Translations under genes and position numbers: made by a program | Assembly (NCBI GenBank): GCA_964034945.1 | Contig: OZ035960.1 | Coordinates: forward strand, 17,906,403-17,970,402 | Source: Chrysopilus asiliformis | Lineage: Eukaryota > Arthropoda > Insecta > Diptera > Rhagionidae | Direction: 5' to 3' | Length of the DNA: 64,000 nucleotides | Notes under the pieces: generated by a model | What the model saw: only the letters and a program-made list of their open reading frames with translations | What the model was told of the DNA's origin: nothing | The model's database searches: none | Part shown: positions 36,505 through 48,527 of the stretch, piece by piece | Numbering within the stretch: the stretch's first letter is position 1 | Layout: each line of letters opens with the position of its first letter

Positions 36505-36878
36505 ATATATAAATATAATTTTTTTTTTAAATACAGTATGTTCAATCAGTTTTAATCAGGGTGTACCTTCTATTCCGGATGGAAGAGAAATTTAAGGTAA
36601 GGGCTTTTGTTTTTATCGTGTCCGCCGGGCTCTAGATTTACCCGAGGCCAAGCTGTTTTCTATAAAAATCAAACCTTAACGAAGTATGAAATATTCCTCG
36701 CAAAAAGGGTTTTATATAATGATTGATTATTACAATTTATCAGTCATAATCAACTTCTAATAAAATAAATTAGTACTATTTCATGAATCCAAAATACATA
36801 TAAACACGAAGAAAGGGAAAAAGTTTATTGTGCAGCAAAACAAAATGAAATTAATATTCGAATATATTATGGATATTA

Positions 36879-37150
36879 CACTGAGAAAAATGTCCAGGTC
36901 AACTTTTTGTCAGGTTAACTCTGACCTTACAGAGGTGTCTGTAAGCCAGCTAGCGGTCAGAGTTAACCTATCTAAGGTCAACTCGTGCAGCTCCCAATGC
37001 CCTACTTCACCTGCTGGTGGCTTAATTTCAGAATTTCTCCGACCGCAGGTCAACTCAGTTTTACTTGCCCACATGCAGGCGAACGCGCGCCTGTCCGAGG
37101 CCAATTACGCCGTATGTAGGTCGTCGAGTTAGCCTCCATTTTTCTGAGTG
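36879..37150 (+). mobile_element. 272-bp CACT-ended element, copy C
   Basis: Same family and length as 7010-7281, with a TA duplication (36877-36878, 37151-37152). Its left end is CACTGAG rather than CACTCAG. Confidence 0.93.
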
Positions 37151-37152
37151 TA

Positions 37153-37715
37153 TGTAAGTTTTCTTCCTTAAATGTATGAATAATTTCTCATTTATGTTTC
37201 ATGCTAATGACATCACAATTCAACGCAACGAGAGGAAGTTCTTTTGCATCATGGATAAAGGATGTGCTTATAATTTCATAAAATTCTTTCGAAAACTATG
37301 ATCCGCTACACATATTTATATGGAAGAAAAAAGCTAGTCATGCCTAGATATCTGAAAGAGTTTTTCCCACACAATAAAATTGTTGAAAAGAGTGAATTTG
37401 TATTTCTATAGCATAAAAATTTATATGATTCTACACATTGAGGAAAATTATCATTTTCTGTTATGAACATGTCCTAATCTTTTTAAATCAAAATTTGTGA
37501 TACCGAAGAATTATAATAAATATTTATTCATTGATTTTCATGGATCTTGCAAACATGTTAAATGGAAAATTCCGAAAACGGAATGATTTTTGAATACAAA
37601 GCCTAGTCAGAAAATTTGGAGAGAATTGTACCAGGAATTTGAAAGCCATTTTCAATACCCCAACAGACCGAATTTGGATATATTTTTCGCTATTTTTATG
37701 GAACAGGGTAGAAGT
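37153..37715. other. No recognisable gene
   Basis: AT-rich, non-coding. Confidence 0.4.
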
Positions 37716-38025
37716 CCAAGCAACCATTTGTGACTCAAGTCACCATATGGCCTCGGTCGCAAAATGGCGATTGTAAATCTGTTTATATGTTTTTATCTGT
37801 GACCGGACGTAAATAACCGGTTTCAAATTAGTTACTTTGTGACGGGTAGCTAGAAACCCGTTGCAAATCGGTTACTTTATGACCGATTACACAAAGTCAC
37901 TTAATACAGATTGGTTATTTTGTAACAAGTTATAACGACACCGTTGTAAGTCGGTTACTTTGTGACCGATTACAAAAAAAAAACGTTACAAATCGGTTAC
38001 TTTGTAACCAGTCGGAGAGTTGTTG
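37716..38025. repeat. Element with expanded GGTTACTTTGTGACC monomers
   Basis: Starts CCAAGCAACCATTTGTGAC and ends near GTAACCAGTCGG. The motif ATYGGTTACTTTGTGACCGA recurs about five times in diverged form at spacings of roughly 40-70 bp. A shorter copy with the same ends lies at 51939-52110. Confidence 0.65.
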
Positions 38026-38306
38026 TTATTCTTCGTTGTTTCTATTGTGCTCGCTTATAATTCACTTACAAATAGTACTATCGAAGTATAAATAGTCAAT
38101 TTTGTACCAAGGAATTCATGCTTACAGCGTTTTCTTGTATCCACTTGCGATACAAGCTTGCATTGATGTCATACTTGGTCTACCCATCCTCCCCCATACT
38201 TCCTCCTCCCCTCCCCAGCACCCTTGTCCAACTTTGTCATAACAAAGTTTTTTCACATTTCCCTAGCATGTTTTCCACAGCAGTTTTCGCGGTGCCCAAC
38301 CGCATA

Positions 38307-39037
38307 ATAGCGAAAACACAATGACGCGTCAAGGCGTGCGTAAGCTTTGACATTTCGACGCTTCAAAAGTAAAACCCGTGTCTTACTATGGGACGATTTA
38401 TAATGGCGCTTCGCCTTGACGCTTCAAAGCGCCCTGACGCTTGGAGTAGACCTACTTTCTACTTTCAGACGCGTTGGCGCTTTGAAATTTGAATGAAAAT
38501 GGCGTACTGTGAGCGATTTTTGGAAAATGGTGGGGCATTTATGGAAAGATTAATTAAAAAAGAGAAAAATAATTAATATTTATGCAATTTAAAATCGAAA
38601 TTGTGTGAAAATGCGGAATAACAAGACAAAACACAAAATAAAAATAATTCAAATATATTCGCCGATTATTCTAGTGACTTTAAAAGATGCTAAGGATCAT
38701 CGTGGCTTTTATTTAAATAACTTATTTTATAAAGAAGTCGTCCGCATCTCTTTCAATATTTATTTCTTGAATTCACCATCATCAATTGATGCTTTTAGTT
38801 CATGTGCTTTGTGTGCTACTCCTGCAAGAAATTCAATGTCTTCCAAATGCTTTTTAATTCACATAAACTCTTTATTTCCATTTTATTTGAAATAATAATA
38901 GTGAAGCGTGTAGTTCTTACGAAGCGTTATTAGGTTTTAGCACAGACGCTTCAACGCGTTCAATTGTCAAAGCGAGCTTGGTGCGCTGAAATGTCAAAGC
39001 TTACGAACGCGTTGACGCGCCATTCTGTTTTCGCTAT
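38307..39037. mobile_element. 731-bp element with about 50-bp inverted ends (ATAGCGAAAACA)
   Basis: The ends ATAGCGAAAACACAATGACG and ATAGCGAAAACAGAATGGCG (inverted) stay alike through CGTAAGCTTTGACATTTC. Flanks are TA (38305-38306, 39038-39039). It contains ACCTACTTTCTACTTTC, the inverse of a core motif shared with the elements at 50.0 and 57.2 kb. The frame at 38605-38895 has no recognised domain. Confidence 0.8.
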
Positions 39038-39039
39038 TA

Positions 39040-40774
39040 AGCAAGGTTCCACTGTCTTGAGAATTTTATTTGAGTGTACGTAACCTGGATTTTTATTGTC
39101 TCTAAAGGATTTTAGAAATATGTACAAATATACTAAAACAATAAAGGTTGGCCTTTGTGCGATTTGAAGGATGAGCACTGTTTTTCATATTTAACAAATG
39201 AAAAACAGCAAATCCTTGACTATAGTTTTCTGTTCTATACAGTTTCGACTTCGAACAACCGCCCCCCAAAAACCAACTCCAAATGACGTCGCCGTGCAAA
39301 AGTGTAGCCTCTTGCATTAAATTTTCGGGAAATATAGGAGTTATATGTTTAAGTATGGAAAAGTATTCCCTGGATTGGATACGGTATCCTTTTGGTGAAC
39401 TTGCTAAAATAATGGGCTCTAATGAATGCCACCAAAAAGCACCGCAATGAATACATTACAGCTCATAAAAGCTCAACAAAACTTTTGCACTCGAAAAGTA
39501 TTCGTACACATAGTTTAGATATTCTGAAAATTTTGTTAAATTGGGTAAGCAGCAAGGGGTTACAATGAGAAACTTTCATATATATGTATTTATATAGTTG
39601 GCAACATTAGAAATTACCAGTAGATATTAAACTATGTTAGCTCAAAATTTTTGGAGACCAAAAAGGAACAATCGAATTTCAAAGAATTCTCTTAAAATAG
39701 AACATGCCACTGTATCTACGTACATATTTGTAGACTAGTTATTATTATACATTTATGGTATGTAGCCATTTATAAAGAAATATATATGTAGAAATATTTA
39801 TACAAGTTTAAGTATCCATAATATACCATGTCTGGGACCATTAAACGAGGACACATAACAAAAACAATAACTTAAGGCTCATTATTACTTAGGTAATTCC
39901 TTTCGGGACTTTAATGCAAATTTAAAATAATTAAATGTATTTCAGAGACAAAATTGTTATATAAAATGTATGAATAGAGTCCCTATCTCTAGTCTCACAA
40001 TTACTGTATGATACAAACAGTAAACGCCAAGAATCCTCCTAGCCTTAGCGTTTTATTGTTTCATTTTATGTTCATGGTTTTTTGTTTATTCTTGAAAACA
40101 TTTCGTTGGCTTGGCTTGTTTTCCTATTAATTTTTTTCGTTTTTCTTTTTTTTTTTGAGGAAATTTTAACCAGAGACTAGTTAATGTTATTTTATGTGTG
40201 AATAGAATTTACCATTAGAGTGACCCAACGTAATTGCCTATTGAAATCAAAGAATTAAGTACTTTAAGGACAACAATTTAATTCAATTAAATGAATTAAT
40301 TCTTATATATAGTGCAAAGCTTTTGAAAACTGAAGGACGTTTGAGCAAAACGCCCATTATATTGAGAAACAAACTTCATGCATTCCGCTGGATTGTCATT
40401 AAAACCATTAAAAATATCGCCATTAAATCAATTATAGTATATGTTGCGAAGCAATAAAAGTCCAGTTAAAATAAATGAAAAATTTATATCAAAAATAAAT
40501 TAATTAACGCAATAAAATACAAAAAATGTTCAGTTATGTTAAACTTTGTGAATAAAAATTGCGATTTTTTTGATTAAAAATGTGAAAATGGATCACTCGT
40601 CATTGTGAAATTAATTTTGACTTTTATCAAAAGTAGGTAAGTTTAAAAGTTAAAGACAACACTGCGTTGAAATTTCCAAAAAAGCGTTCTTAGTACAAAG
40701 GCTTGCCTCGATTTATGAGGTTTTTGTTTGGCTCGAAATTCCTGATTTTGTATCGTATATCGAAACGTCGTACA
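39040..40774. other. No recognisable gene
   Basis: AT-rich, non-coding. No terminal repeats seen. Confidence 0.4.
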
Positions 40775-40776
40775 TA

Positions 40777-41048
40777 CACTCAGAAAAATGGAGGCTAACT
40801 CGACGACCTACATACGGCGTAATTGGCCTCCGGCAGGCGCGCGTTCGCCTGCATGTGGGCAAGTAAAACTGAGTTGACCTGTGGTCGGAGAAATTCTGAA
40901 ATTAAGCCACCAGCAGGTGAAGTAAGGCATTGGGAGCTGCACGAGTTGACCTTAGATAGGTTAACTCTGACCGCTAGCTGGCTTACAGACCCCTCTGTAA
41001 GGTCAGAGTCAACCTGACAAAAAGTTGACCTGGACATTTTTCTGAGTG
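40777..41048 (-). mobile_element. 272-bp CACT-ended element, copy D
   Basis: Perfect-looking ends CACTCAGAAAAATG, TA duplication (40775-40776, 41049-41050), orientation opposite to copies A and C. Confidence 0.93.
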
Positions 41049-41184
41049 TAAAGGCCGTGTTGTATTTTTTTAGAAATAATAAAGATAACATCGCCATACT
41101 TCTGCACCACCACCCTCTCTCCCTCCTAACAGTTTGACTTATTTTATGGGCAGGTCATTATGTAAAAAAAAGAGACTTTGCCCT

Positions 41185-41292
41185 TAAAAATTTCGCAATC
41201 GAAACCCTTTTCAAGGACTTCATGTCTTCGTCAGACTTGGTTCTAAAAAATTTCGCTATCGAAACCGTTTTCAAGGCCTTCACGTCTTCGTC
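41185..41292. repeat. Imperfect tandem duplication of about 48 bp
   Basis: AAAAATTTCGCAATCGAAAC...TTCATGTCTTCGTC is repeated as AAAAAATTTCGCTATCGAAA...TTCACGTCTTCGTC after 12 intervening bases, with about four differences. Confidence 0.75.
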
Positions 41293-41593
41293 GACCAATA
41301 ATTCCCTGTTTTATTAGCCTCTGGCCTCAGTTCTTTGTTGCGCTAAACTGAAGTCAAAATTTTCTAAAAATTCAAGTAATGAACAGGAGTGCAAATACAG
41401 GGATGTGGAGCTGGTTTTAGTGGGCGAACAATATCCTTGAGGAATGACCTGGCGTATTGTGAAAACCGGATCAAAATCCATTCAGTAGTTCAAGAAATAG
41501 CAGGAGAAGGGTTACAATGAAAGATAAACTGTGGATAATGATGAATAAAAAAATGTTTGGTTAGAATCGTGCACATTTGGAACATATTTATAA

Positions 41594-42308
41594 CTAGCTT
41601 GCATACCCGTCGTTGCCGGGTTAAGTTTTTTCAAATTTTTATTTTTTTTTATTGTCTATGGCCCTTACCAATGAGCTGTTACTTACTTAGTAACAACTTA
41701 AGGCATGTGCTAAACGGTCTAATTGCATGCTAATTCTAGTACGTTTTCAATCATTTATTACAGCGAACTGGAAACTTTCCAATAGAAATTAGAATTTGGA
41801 CCGAAATTAGCAAGAAATTAGCCCGTTTCGCACACGCCAAAAGTTATTACTAATTTAGTTACAGCTCATTGGTAATGGCCTATGTTGAAGCTAAACTTCA
41901 GGCCAATCGGCTCGATAGTTTCCCCGCGAAAGGGTAACATAGAGGAAGAGCTAAGTTTCGAGATCACTTTACCCCCTCCCCTTACTCCCCCACCTCTCGG
42001 GCTGCTTTTTAATATGTCTATGTTGGGGCTGGACCCCCAACGAACATCTATGCCAAATTTCAGGCCAATCGGTTCAGTAGTTTCCCCGCGAAAGAGTAAC
42101 ATAGTGCAAAAACTAAGTTTCGAAATCACTTTGCCCCCTCCCCTTACTCCCCCCACCCCTCGCGTTACTTTTCCGTATGCCTATGTTGGAACCAGAACTA
42201 CCACAGACACTCATGCCAAATTTTAAGTCAATCGGTTCAGCCGTTTTTGCGCGAAAGAGGAACATACAGACAGACACCAACTCATTTTTATATATGTATT
42301 AAGTATGA
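41594..42308 (-). mobile_element. Non-autonomous Helitron, copy 4, with nested MITE
   Basis: On the minus strand the 3' end is a hairpin (CCCGGCAACGACGGG) then CTAG (41594-41597). The 5' end is diverged (TCATACTTAATACATATATA). Three monomers match the other copies. It is interrupted near the 3' end by the MITE at 41661-41879. Confidence 0.87.
41661..41879. mobile_element. 219-bp MITE nested in Helitron, 5-bp duplication
   Basis: Inverted ends GCCCTTACCAATGAGCTGTT and GCCATTACCAATGAGCTGTA. CTATG is duplicated (41656-41660, 41880-41884); Helitron copy 2 shows the empty site GTCTATGTTGAAGC. Superfamily unassigned. Confidence 0.88.
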
Positions 42309-44150
42309 AAGTATTATCTTACAGGGATTAGAGGCTGTCCCTAGAATACGTAAAGATAATTTTAAACTTTTCGGACGCAAACTTTTTCGGGATTTTTTGA
42401 ATGACGTTTAGTGCCGCTAACCCCTCTCCCCCTTCCCTGATCTCTAAAAGTGAGTCGTGTCTTGTTCGTTTCGGAATGGTGGGAGGGTATTTTATTTACA
42501 ATTTTATTCGTTTCGGAATTGTCAGAAAGTATTTTATATAAAAAAATATTTTCAAGAATTTTGAAATCCTTTCCATAGCATAACTAAGAAATCTAATTCC
42601 GTAGATGCAAATAAAATTCATTTCCCCGACTATTAACCTATTAAGATATTTTGCCTAACATTTTAATTATTCAAAATTCAATTAAATATTAAACTGGACC
42701 TGAACGTAATTATTTCAAACCCTAATTGAAATTTCATTTCAATTTCTGGAATGCTGTCGAGACTACGATTCTAATCATCTGTAGTGCTACTCTAATTCAT
42801 TTGCAAGAAGCTAATTTATCCTTATCCAATAAGGATATCCAATTTCGATTTCATTTCAGAGTGAGTGGATCTCGTTAACTGTAAAGTTGAGTAACTCATT
42901 TTATTTATGTCCGCTATATCCCACGATATAGAATACCTACTCATAGAATACGGATTATTCATCTAATTAATTTCTTAGCTTTACTCGGGCTAACTCCTTT
43001 ACTATCATCGTCTCATCCTTGCTTCATGGCTGGTAAGTTTACAAGTGTCGAATAGAAAAAAACCACAAGCGCTTTTATGTTTACTTATACCGCATTCCGG
43101 ATACAAAAAAGATTATATAAAATTACTATGTTGCCATAACATAACATGTTCTGATTGAGAAATCTCTTTTGGATTAAATTATTCACTTCCCATCCGGTTC
43201 TTCCTCAGATTCATCCGACTTTTAGTATTAAGTTAGCTTACCCAACCAAAACTGCACAGATTCGACAAAATTAAATTTTCCACTTTTTCACCATCGTTGC
43301 CAACAGTTTTAAAGGCAAATACATAATCTTTCCTTCTACACAAGAATGCCCCGTTTCGTCCTTGACGACCCAAGGGATACCAAAATGAAAAAGAATCCTA
43401 TACTACTTCTACTACACTACCAACCCTACATATATAATATAAATATAATATACTATCTAAGGCAAGGAAATCCAAGTATACAGCAATAAGATGATGATGC
43501 CTTTTGCCGTTTTGTAATGCCTTTAAGCATTATCCCTCAGTACTGTTTCATACAAAAAAAAAACACGAGTAAAGAAATTTGTACGGGACGCAAACCCAGC
43601 TTGCGGGGATGTTTTTCCTTTTCGGTAGTACAAACAGTCGCAGGAGACAACAATATTACAAGACTCGGCGTATTGGAATGGAAGAAAATAAACAATTCAC
43701 GAAGGCAGGGTGCGGATGGGCAGGGAGGGTAGACTGAATCAGTATAAGGCCAGAATTAGAGGGTGCTTCCGGTTTGAAACAGTGAAAGCATCATAAATCA
43801 TCACTCGCGGAATTCCCGTTATCTCATTCTGGTGTGCGCTAAAGTTAAATTAGTTGAACGATCTCACTTAATTTTATTCTTTCCTTTTCCTTTGAATCCT
43901 TAAACTTATCCCCCAGGTGTTTATTTCACTATAAAATATTAATGAAGCCATGGTTAAGATTTTTCGGTTACGTTTTACAGCTAATAAGGCAATAGAATTC
44001 AATCTGATCTCCATTTCACTTGGTTAATTATGCGAATGTAATATAGTATATTTTTAGATGTTTCTTTTTTTTTGATATTTAACCAGACTTTTTTTTAAAC
44101 ACTTGCATTTTCCAAGGGCCAATCGTTAAATACTTTATATGAGGACAGGC
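42309..44150. other. No recognisable gene
   Basis: AT-rich, non-coding. The frame at 43517-43732 has no domain. Confidence 0.4.
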
Positions 44151-44590
44151 AAAATGTTTGTTTACCAAAATCCATTTATGTGGGAGAGGGGAGAATGAGT
44201 GATTCGATTGAATTTTCATGTCTGGAACGGTTATGTAAAATCATATTCTTAACAGATTTCGTATATTCATAAATATTTCAATACGATGTACCGTTTTCGA
44301 GGAAATCGCACAAAACTATTTCATTTGTATGGAAGAGGGGAGATGAATTTTTATTTATGGAAATGTTATGTAAAGTCTGATTTCAAACACATTTTGTTTA
44401 CCATATTTTTTTTCGATAAGACGATCCATTTTCTAGAGAACTGAAAAAAAACTGTTTCTTTTGTATGGGGGAGGTGGTAAGGAATTGGTTGGTTTTGCCT
44501 GTTCAAGAACTTAGTCTTGCTATATAACGAGAACGCAACTGTAAAAAAATTCAAATCTCTAGCTCAATCCATGAAAGTCATGGTGTTCAC
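44150..44590 (+). repeat. Tandem GTATGGGGGA-type monomers leading into a minisatellite
   Basis: Landmarks recur at roughly 140-150 bp: TTATGTGGGAGAGGGG (44175), TTTGTATGGAAGAGGGG (44324), TTTGTATGGGGGAGG (44460), with GGTTATGTAAAATC/TGTTATGTAAAGTC blocks and CGTTTTCGAGGAAATCG between. The last monomer runs into TCTAGCTCAATCC and the array below, the same order as at 32.8-33.2 kb. Confidence 0.65.
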
Positions 44591-45109
44591 CGACAGACGG
44601 GCAGACGGACCTACGGACAGATGTGCAGACAGAAAGACGGACAGACAGACGGACAGACAGACGGACAGACGGACAGATAGACGGACAGACAGACGGACAG
44701 ACGGACAAACAGACGGACAGACAGACGGACAGACAGACGGACAGACAGACGGACAGACAGACGGACAGACAGACGGACAGACAGACGGACAGACAGACGG
44801 ACAGACAGACGGACAGACAGACGGACAGACAGACGGACAGACAGACGGACAGACAGACGGACAGACAGACGGACAGACAGACGGACAGACATAGTGACAG
44901 ACGGACGGACAGACAGACGGACAGACAGACGGACAGACAGACGGACAGACAGACAGACAGACAGACGGACAGACAGACGGACAGACAGACAGACAGACAG
45001 ACGGACAGACAGACGGACAGACAGACAGACAGACGGACAGACGGACAGACAAACGGACAGACAGACGGACAGACAGACGGACGGATAGACCAACAGACGG
45101 ACGGACATG
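44590..45109 (+). repeat. Minisatellite, 12-bp unit GGACAGACAGAC
   Basis: About 0.5 kb of ACAG/ACGG words. The clean part (about 44700-44890) is a 12-bp unit repeated without interruption, the flanks being mixtures of GACG and GACA. Open in many frames on both strands because the unit has no stop in those frames; the encoded Thr-Asp-Arg-Gln or Ser-Val-Cys-Pro strings are not proteins. Confidence 0.95.
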
Positions 45110-45284
45110 CGAAAATTAAAATCTTTCGTCAAAATGCTTTAAAGCTTAAATTATGTAGAGTGTAAGATATATTTGTATATTTTGTATAGAAATTTATTTT
45201 TTACTATTATTTCTTGTAATATATTATAGTCAGTTGGTTCTCATTACCTGTTGATAAATAAATAAATAAAAGATATTGATGCTA

Positions 45285-46081
45285 TCTGTATATATAAAAT
45301 CGTTTCACCTAGCTGACTGACTGACTGACTGACTGACTCATCAACGCCCAGACCAAACATCTGAAGCTACAAGAGACAGAGTTTTTTGAAATTTTACCAC
45401 TAAAGGAGCCTCCACACGTTCAATGTTACTTGACAAGTATTATTGATGAAAATTTTCAAGTAACATTGATGGAAATTGCTTGCAAACGTAACATTGAAGA
45501 GCATCCAAATGATCACTGTTACTTGAAACATGAGTCATTCAAGTAAAATTGTCAAGTAACATTGAACGTGTGGAGGTTAAATGAGGGTAAAGATGGTTTG
45601 GGTGTTTTTAAACCTTGATTTTCGCCAGGAATTCGACTTATTGGGAGACTGAAAACTGTCACTTGTAGGTTTCCGAGGTCGCTGATCACGAATTCGATTT
45701 TCAAAATTATAAACGGACGGTCCTGTAACGCAAATATCCTTTTCTCATTTTTCTCGGGAAAAATTAAAACTAGGGGATATTTGTGGGTTTTCGGGATTGC
45801 TGATCACGAATCCTGTGTTAGATTTGCAAAATTCGAAACGGAGGATCCTGTAGGGATAACTCAAATACCCTTTTTCCAGTTTTTCTCGGGAAAAATTGAA
45901 ATTAGGGGGTTTTAGGGATCGGTGATCACGAACCTGATGTTGGACTAATCCGCAACGGAAAGTCCTGCGAGGATAAGATTTTTCTCAAAAGTTTTCAAGT
46001 TCTTTCCGGTTTTTTTTTTTTTTGGTATTCTAAATCTTATACAAAATACTTTAACGCGGCAACGACGGGTATGCAAGCTAG
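45285..46081 (+). mobile_element. Helitron of a second subfamily, with nested MITE
   Basis: Starts between A and T with TCTGTATATATAAAATCG, then a CTGA array. It ends CGGCAACGACGGGTATGCAA then GCTAG before T. The 3' end is shared with the TCATACTAA Helitrons, while the 5' end and interior (three GCTGATCACGAA blocks) differ. No coding capacity. Confidence 0.87.
45409..45576. mobile_element. 168-bp MITE nested in Helitron
   Basis: Perfect 28-bp inverted ends beginning CCTCCACACGTTCAATGTTA. The flanks TAAAGGAG and TAAATGAG match 7 of 8, hinting at an 8-bp duplication. A short relative lies at 2067-2151. Confidence 0.82.
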
Positions 46082-48439
46082 TAGAGTATAAAAGAGTATA
46101 AAAATATTAGTTCTGATTCGAAGTAAATTTTGGTATTACCGTCTGATTGTTTGTGGATGGTTTGTGATTTTTTTTAGATAAATTGTGAAATTATTTGGGC
46201 AAAATCGTGATACTAATACTCCAATCAACTCAGGAGTGCGGACTTCGTATAAAAAAGTTATACTTCGTTATACGAAAATAAAAATGTCGTGAAATGCACA
46301 AAAATTTTAACTGACATAAATCCGACGAAAAAAAAACCATGTCTCTTATTTAATTTAAATCCATCAAAATTTACATACCAAAGTTTTCTGTTAGCTGATG
46401 GCAATGAAATTATTTCAGTTATTTATGAAAAGTAAATTGTGTCCAATTAATTATCGTTCCGTACGTAATTCCATGAGACCGAAATTATTTTCAATTAAAA
46501 TCCTTCACAAACAATGCTCCCCATTAGCATAAGCCATTGGGATAACATGTCACGCTCAAGGGAGTAAGTGGATCCTTCGTTTTTGGTGGTAATTCGGCGA
46601 CAACACTAAACTTGGTCCTTAAACTACCCTCACGAATGGAAATTTTAGTCCCTTGCACTGGTTTTCAAATATACAAATAATAAATAAATATTTACATGCA
46701 TTAAAAGAAACACTGCGAATATCGCATGGTCTCAAACTAAGCCCGAAATGGTACGGAATAAAGTTTCTCCCAATTTATGTAGATGTCGGTGTCGCGACGT
46801 TTCTATTTTTATTTATTTGTTTATTTATAAATATAAGATTGTAATCTAATGCAATTATTGTGACAAATTGACCCCACAAATACTGACTCCTGGACGCCTT
46901 GTTCGTGATTCTGTGTTCGCTGCACGAAACAACAGAAGTAACTCTAATTCAAATAAATAGAATTAAGTCGATAATTGGCATATCGTTGAAAGGTGACCAC
47001 TTAAGGTGTGTGCACGATACAATGATGTTTAATGAAGCTCAACAGCAGACCAATTATATTGATGATTATGTGAATATGGGCAAATAATTAATTTTCATGA
47101 GGAGATAATTACAATTTAATTGATTTATTAGCTAAACAAAGCAAGATCATGTTGGTATGTGGATTTATTTGAGATTCTCGAATATCTAATAATAGTAGAG
47201 TGATATATTTTAAGACCTTCAAAATATATTTATGTAAAATTTCAAAATCTGACCGTTTGAGTATGAGAGAAAAGCGATACTGACCTCTCTTTTAACCATA
47301 AAGTTAATCGGGTTCGTCTTTTGTACCAGTAGATATGTTCATCAAATTTATTTTAAGAAAATTGGGTTTTCAATTTTTAGGGAGATTTTTTTTGAAAATA
47401 TTTTCTGAATGTCCAGAAAATTTCATTTAAAATACTGATTAAGGTGTGTGCACGATACATCAATCGAGAACAGTTGTTCACTAATTTTTTTTATCGAACC
47501 AAAAATTATTGACCAACAAGAAAATACGTCAAATGATATCAACACCCAAAAAAAAAAATAGTTATATATATTGTGAATTTGTCGAAGCGAACGCCATTCG
47601 CACAACGTAATTTTATACGGTTCAGCAATTTTACACCCGTCACTTACTCTACTATAGTATATCCATGTGTGTATTGACATCTAAATGGAACCCTCAATGT
47701 CCTGTTGGCATCCGAATTCAGGGGCTTTTGAGTCACATACATTTACGACAGGCCAATCAAGTTGGGTCCATCATTTGGGAATTTCAGAGAAAAATTATTT
47801 AGAAAAGTGAAAAGGTCAATGTCAGCCACACAACTGTTTATCCCAATTCAATGAACTTGTTTAGTAAAATCCTGTACATATTCATATCTATATAGTGGAA
47901 TATAAACAGGGCAGCGAAATAGGATAATAAGTCTATCAAAGGTGGTACTCGTACGAGCATAAGCAGGAAAATTGAAAAAAAAAAACATTGGATGCTTACT
48001 GGAACGAATGGACCCGAAGTGGGATCGAAACCATGCAGATGGCAAAGACAAATTGCCCTGTTTTTCTATAACATAACAAAAAAAAGGTGAAAAAGGTTAC
48101 CAACCCAAACCTCTTTAGGTATGTGTGTAAGCAGTGACAGATATTTTTCTTCGCATTTTATTTTTAACTTTAGCTTTTGATATGATTGTGGGGTCCATTC
48201 TGAAAGTGTTTTCACTTTATATTTCTAGGTGTTAATTTTTGATATTTTTTATAAAAAAAGTAAAACTGTCTTAGTTCCCTTCTCGATTAGCATAGTTTTT
48301 TCCCTCGTTTATGCTCTGCGATTAAAATGTTCAATCGCGGCTGCATTTTTAGGAAATTTTCGAAATGTTATCAGTGTAGCCTTCAAAGATGAAAACCAAA
48401 AATATTTTGAGTGTAATTCGGCGTTGGTTCAATGATAAT
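46082..48439. other. No recognisable gene; 21-bp direct repeat
   Basis: AT-rich. TTAAGGTGTGTGCACGATAC (plus A) occurs twice in the same orientation, at about 47001 and 47441. No coding structure. Confidence 0.4.
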
Positions 48440-48527
48440 AAAATCAGAACCAAATTTTAAAATTGTAGGAACCAAAACCGAAACCAGTGTTTTGGTTCCT
48501 ACAATTTTAAAATTTGGTTCTGATTTT
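48440..48527. repeat. Perfect inverted repeat, 39-bp arms, 10-bp loop
   Basis: The arms 48440-48478 and 48489-48527 are exact reverse complements (AAAATCAGAACCAAATTTTA...). The loop is CGAAACCAGT. Confidence 0.95.

Noticed and set aside
38605..38895. 96-codon frame inside the 731-bp element
   Set aside because: No recognisable domain on this strand. The opposite strand has stretches that look protein-like (AHKAHELKASIDD) but contains stops. Left unassigned.
44590..45109. Could the array be a CRISPR?
   Set aside because: Units are 4-12 bp with no spacers, and the surrounding sequence is eukaryotic.
44517..45165. Several long open frames on both strands (up to 180 codons)
   Set aside because: All arise from the 12-bp GGACAGACAGAC minisatellite, which lacks stops in several frames. 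The products are simple Thr-Asp-Arg-Gln or Ser-Val-Cys-Pro strings.
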